Shown here in pieces: positions 37,763 to 38,552 of a DNA stretch of 38,552 bases (the first letter of the stretch is position 1; each line of letters starts with the position of its first letter). The DNA comes from DATBIO01 sp036556965 (lineage in GTDB: Bacteria; Acidobacteriota; Vicinamibacteria; Fen-336). Where the stretch lies: assembly GCA_036556965.1 (NCBI GenBank), contig DATBIO010000191.1, positions 1 through 38,552 of the forward strand, read 5' to 3'. The translations under genes and the position numbers were made by a program. The notes beneath the pieces are model-generated. The model made no database searches. It saw nothing but the letters and a program-made list of their open reading frames with translations, and was not told where the DNA came from.

Positions 37763-38552
37763 TTACTTGACCTTCGCGCCCGCCGGGACGTCCTGGTCGA
37801 AGCCGCAGAGCACGGCGCGGCCGTCGACGGACGCGGCCAGCACCATGCCGTTGCTCTCCACGCCCATCAGCTTGGCCGGCTTGAGGTTCGCCACCACGAC
37901 CACCTGGCGGCCCACCAGGTCCTCCGGCGCGTAGGTCTCCGCGATGCCGGCCACGAGCTGGCGGCTCTCCGAGCCGAGGTCCACCTGGAGCTTGAGCAGC
38001 TTCTTGGAGCCGGCGATCCTCTCCGCCGCCGTCACGCGCGCCACCCTCAGCTCGACGCGGGCGAAGTCGGAGATGTCGATGCGGTCGGGCACGGGGGGGA
38101 CGGCCGCCTGCGTCGTCTCCGCGGGCGGCGGACCGGCCTTGTCGGCGGCGTCGTCGGCCACTGCTCTCTCCTTTGCCTGGGCGCGGGGGAACAGGTGCTT
38201 GAGCTCGCCGAGCGGCACGCCCGGCTCCAGCCGGCCCCAGGCCAGGTCATTCTGCCCCGGCTCCTCCGTCAGGCCGAGCATGCCGTAGATGCGGGCGGAG
38301 GCGCGGGGCATGGCCGGCCAGAGCAGCGTGGCCACCAGGCGGAGGCCCTCCAGCAGCCGGTAGAGGAAGTCCTGGATGGCGGGGTGCTGGGCCGGGTCCT
38401 TCCACTTCTCCCAGGGGGAGAACTCGACGATGCGCTGGTTGAGGGCCGACACCCAGGACCAGACCGCGCCCAGGGCGCCCCCGAAGTCGAGGGCCTCGTA
38501 GCGCTCGAAGACCGCCCGCCAGAGGGCGGGCGCGTCGCGCTGGAGCGCGGTC
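37763..38552 (-). CDS. metG: Methionyl-tRNA synthetase, C-terminal part
   Basis: The frame is open to the window edge (about 263 codons), so the catalytic domain lies outside. The visible part begins in the anticodon-binding helical domain (YEALDFGGALGAVWSWVSAL, then NQRIVEFSPWEKWKDP). A linker of about 50 residues follows, rich in Ala/Pro. A C-terminal Trbp111/EMAP-II tRNA-binding domain ends the protein: DISDFARVELRVARVTAAER, KKLLKLQVDLG, QLVAGIAETY, NLKPAKLMGVESNGMVLAAS. This dimerising appendix is normal in many bacterial MetG. The sulfatase-like gene starts 8 nt after its stop and may be co-transcribed. Confidence 0.93.
   Translation of the reverse strand, partial: TALQRDAPALWRAVFERYEALDFGGALGAVWSWVSALNQRIVEFSPWEKWKDPAQHPAIQDFLYRLLEGLRLVATLLWPAMPRASARIYGMLGLTEEPGQNDLAWGRLEPGVPLGELKHLFPRAQAKERAVADDAADKAGPPPAETTQAAVPPVPDRIDISDFARVELRVARVTAAERIAGSKKLLKLQVDLGSESRQLVAGIAETYAPEDLVGRQVVVVANLKPAKLMGVESNGMVLAASVDGRAVLCGFDQDVPAGAKVK

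Noticed and set aside
1..38552. CRISPR arrays, tRNA genes, insertion sequences, prophage or defence islands
   Set aside because: I saw no regularly spaced repeats, T-loop/CCA patterns, transposases, integrases or phage genes; the only mobile-type module is the VapBC-like pair.

Overview
High-GC bacterial chromosome window, most likely from an Acidobacteriota lineage. This is inferred from three things: the VWA protein at 28618-29553 has the layout of the acidobacterial VWFA-related family; the TonB receptor at 14706-17063 carries an N-terminal carboxypeptidase-regulatory-like domain; and a DUF4388 protein sits beside single-copy housekeeping genes. No sequence search could be run. All calls come from reading motifs and gene layout.

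Region 1 (1-6030, minus strand) is a housekeeping run in transcription order: ccsA/hemX-like cytochrome c assembly protein, hemA, a hemC-hemD fusion, rpsA (six S1 domains), an IHF-beta-like gene, then an unrecognised partial gene at the edge. Heme synthesis is thus linked to cytochrome c maturation, and the rpsA-ihf pair has its own promoter inside the end of hemCD.

Region 2 (6151-12570) is envelope and pilus related. It holds a secreted Cache protein, a pseudopilin overlapping an Ig-like gene, comEA, a YacP/NYN nuclease-like gene, a TFIIB-type zinc finger protein, a DUF4388-TM-SPOR-like protein, and a secreted TPR/HExxH peptidase. A back-to-back promoter pair separates the last two from the zinc finger gene.

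Region 3 (12574-19203, minus) holds a sugar-nucleotide epimerase, the RNase P RNA with its promoter, a small secreted protein, the decayed end of an AraC regulator, and a TonB siderophore-type receptor. The receptor gene has a strong promoter followed at once by a perfect dyad resembling an iron-responsive operator. A Tat-exported GH1 beta-glucosidase and a RidA-family protein complete the region.

Region 4 (19232-26535, minus) is a compact series of NtrC-type regulator, HtrA protease, ligA, long-chain prenyl diphosphate synthase, yajQ and tatD in reverse transcription order. Region 5 (26578-28569) looks accessory: a VapBC-like toxin-antitoxin pair with a predicted leaderless promoter, and a lipoprotein serine hydrolase.

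Region 6 (28618-33875, minus) has a VWA protein and a coiled-coil membrane protein with a possible leader peptide, then a ferritin-like protein co-transcribed with a two-subunit 2-oxoacid:ferredoxin oxidoreductase. Region 7 (34087-38552) has a CPA2-type antiporter, a sulfatase-like lipoprotein that lacks the formylglycine cysteine, and the 3' part of metG.

Theme worth following: several starts (ccsA, the epimerase, vapB, htrA) lie only 6-13 nt after good -10 elements and lack a Shine-Dalgarno, suggesting leaderless messages.
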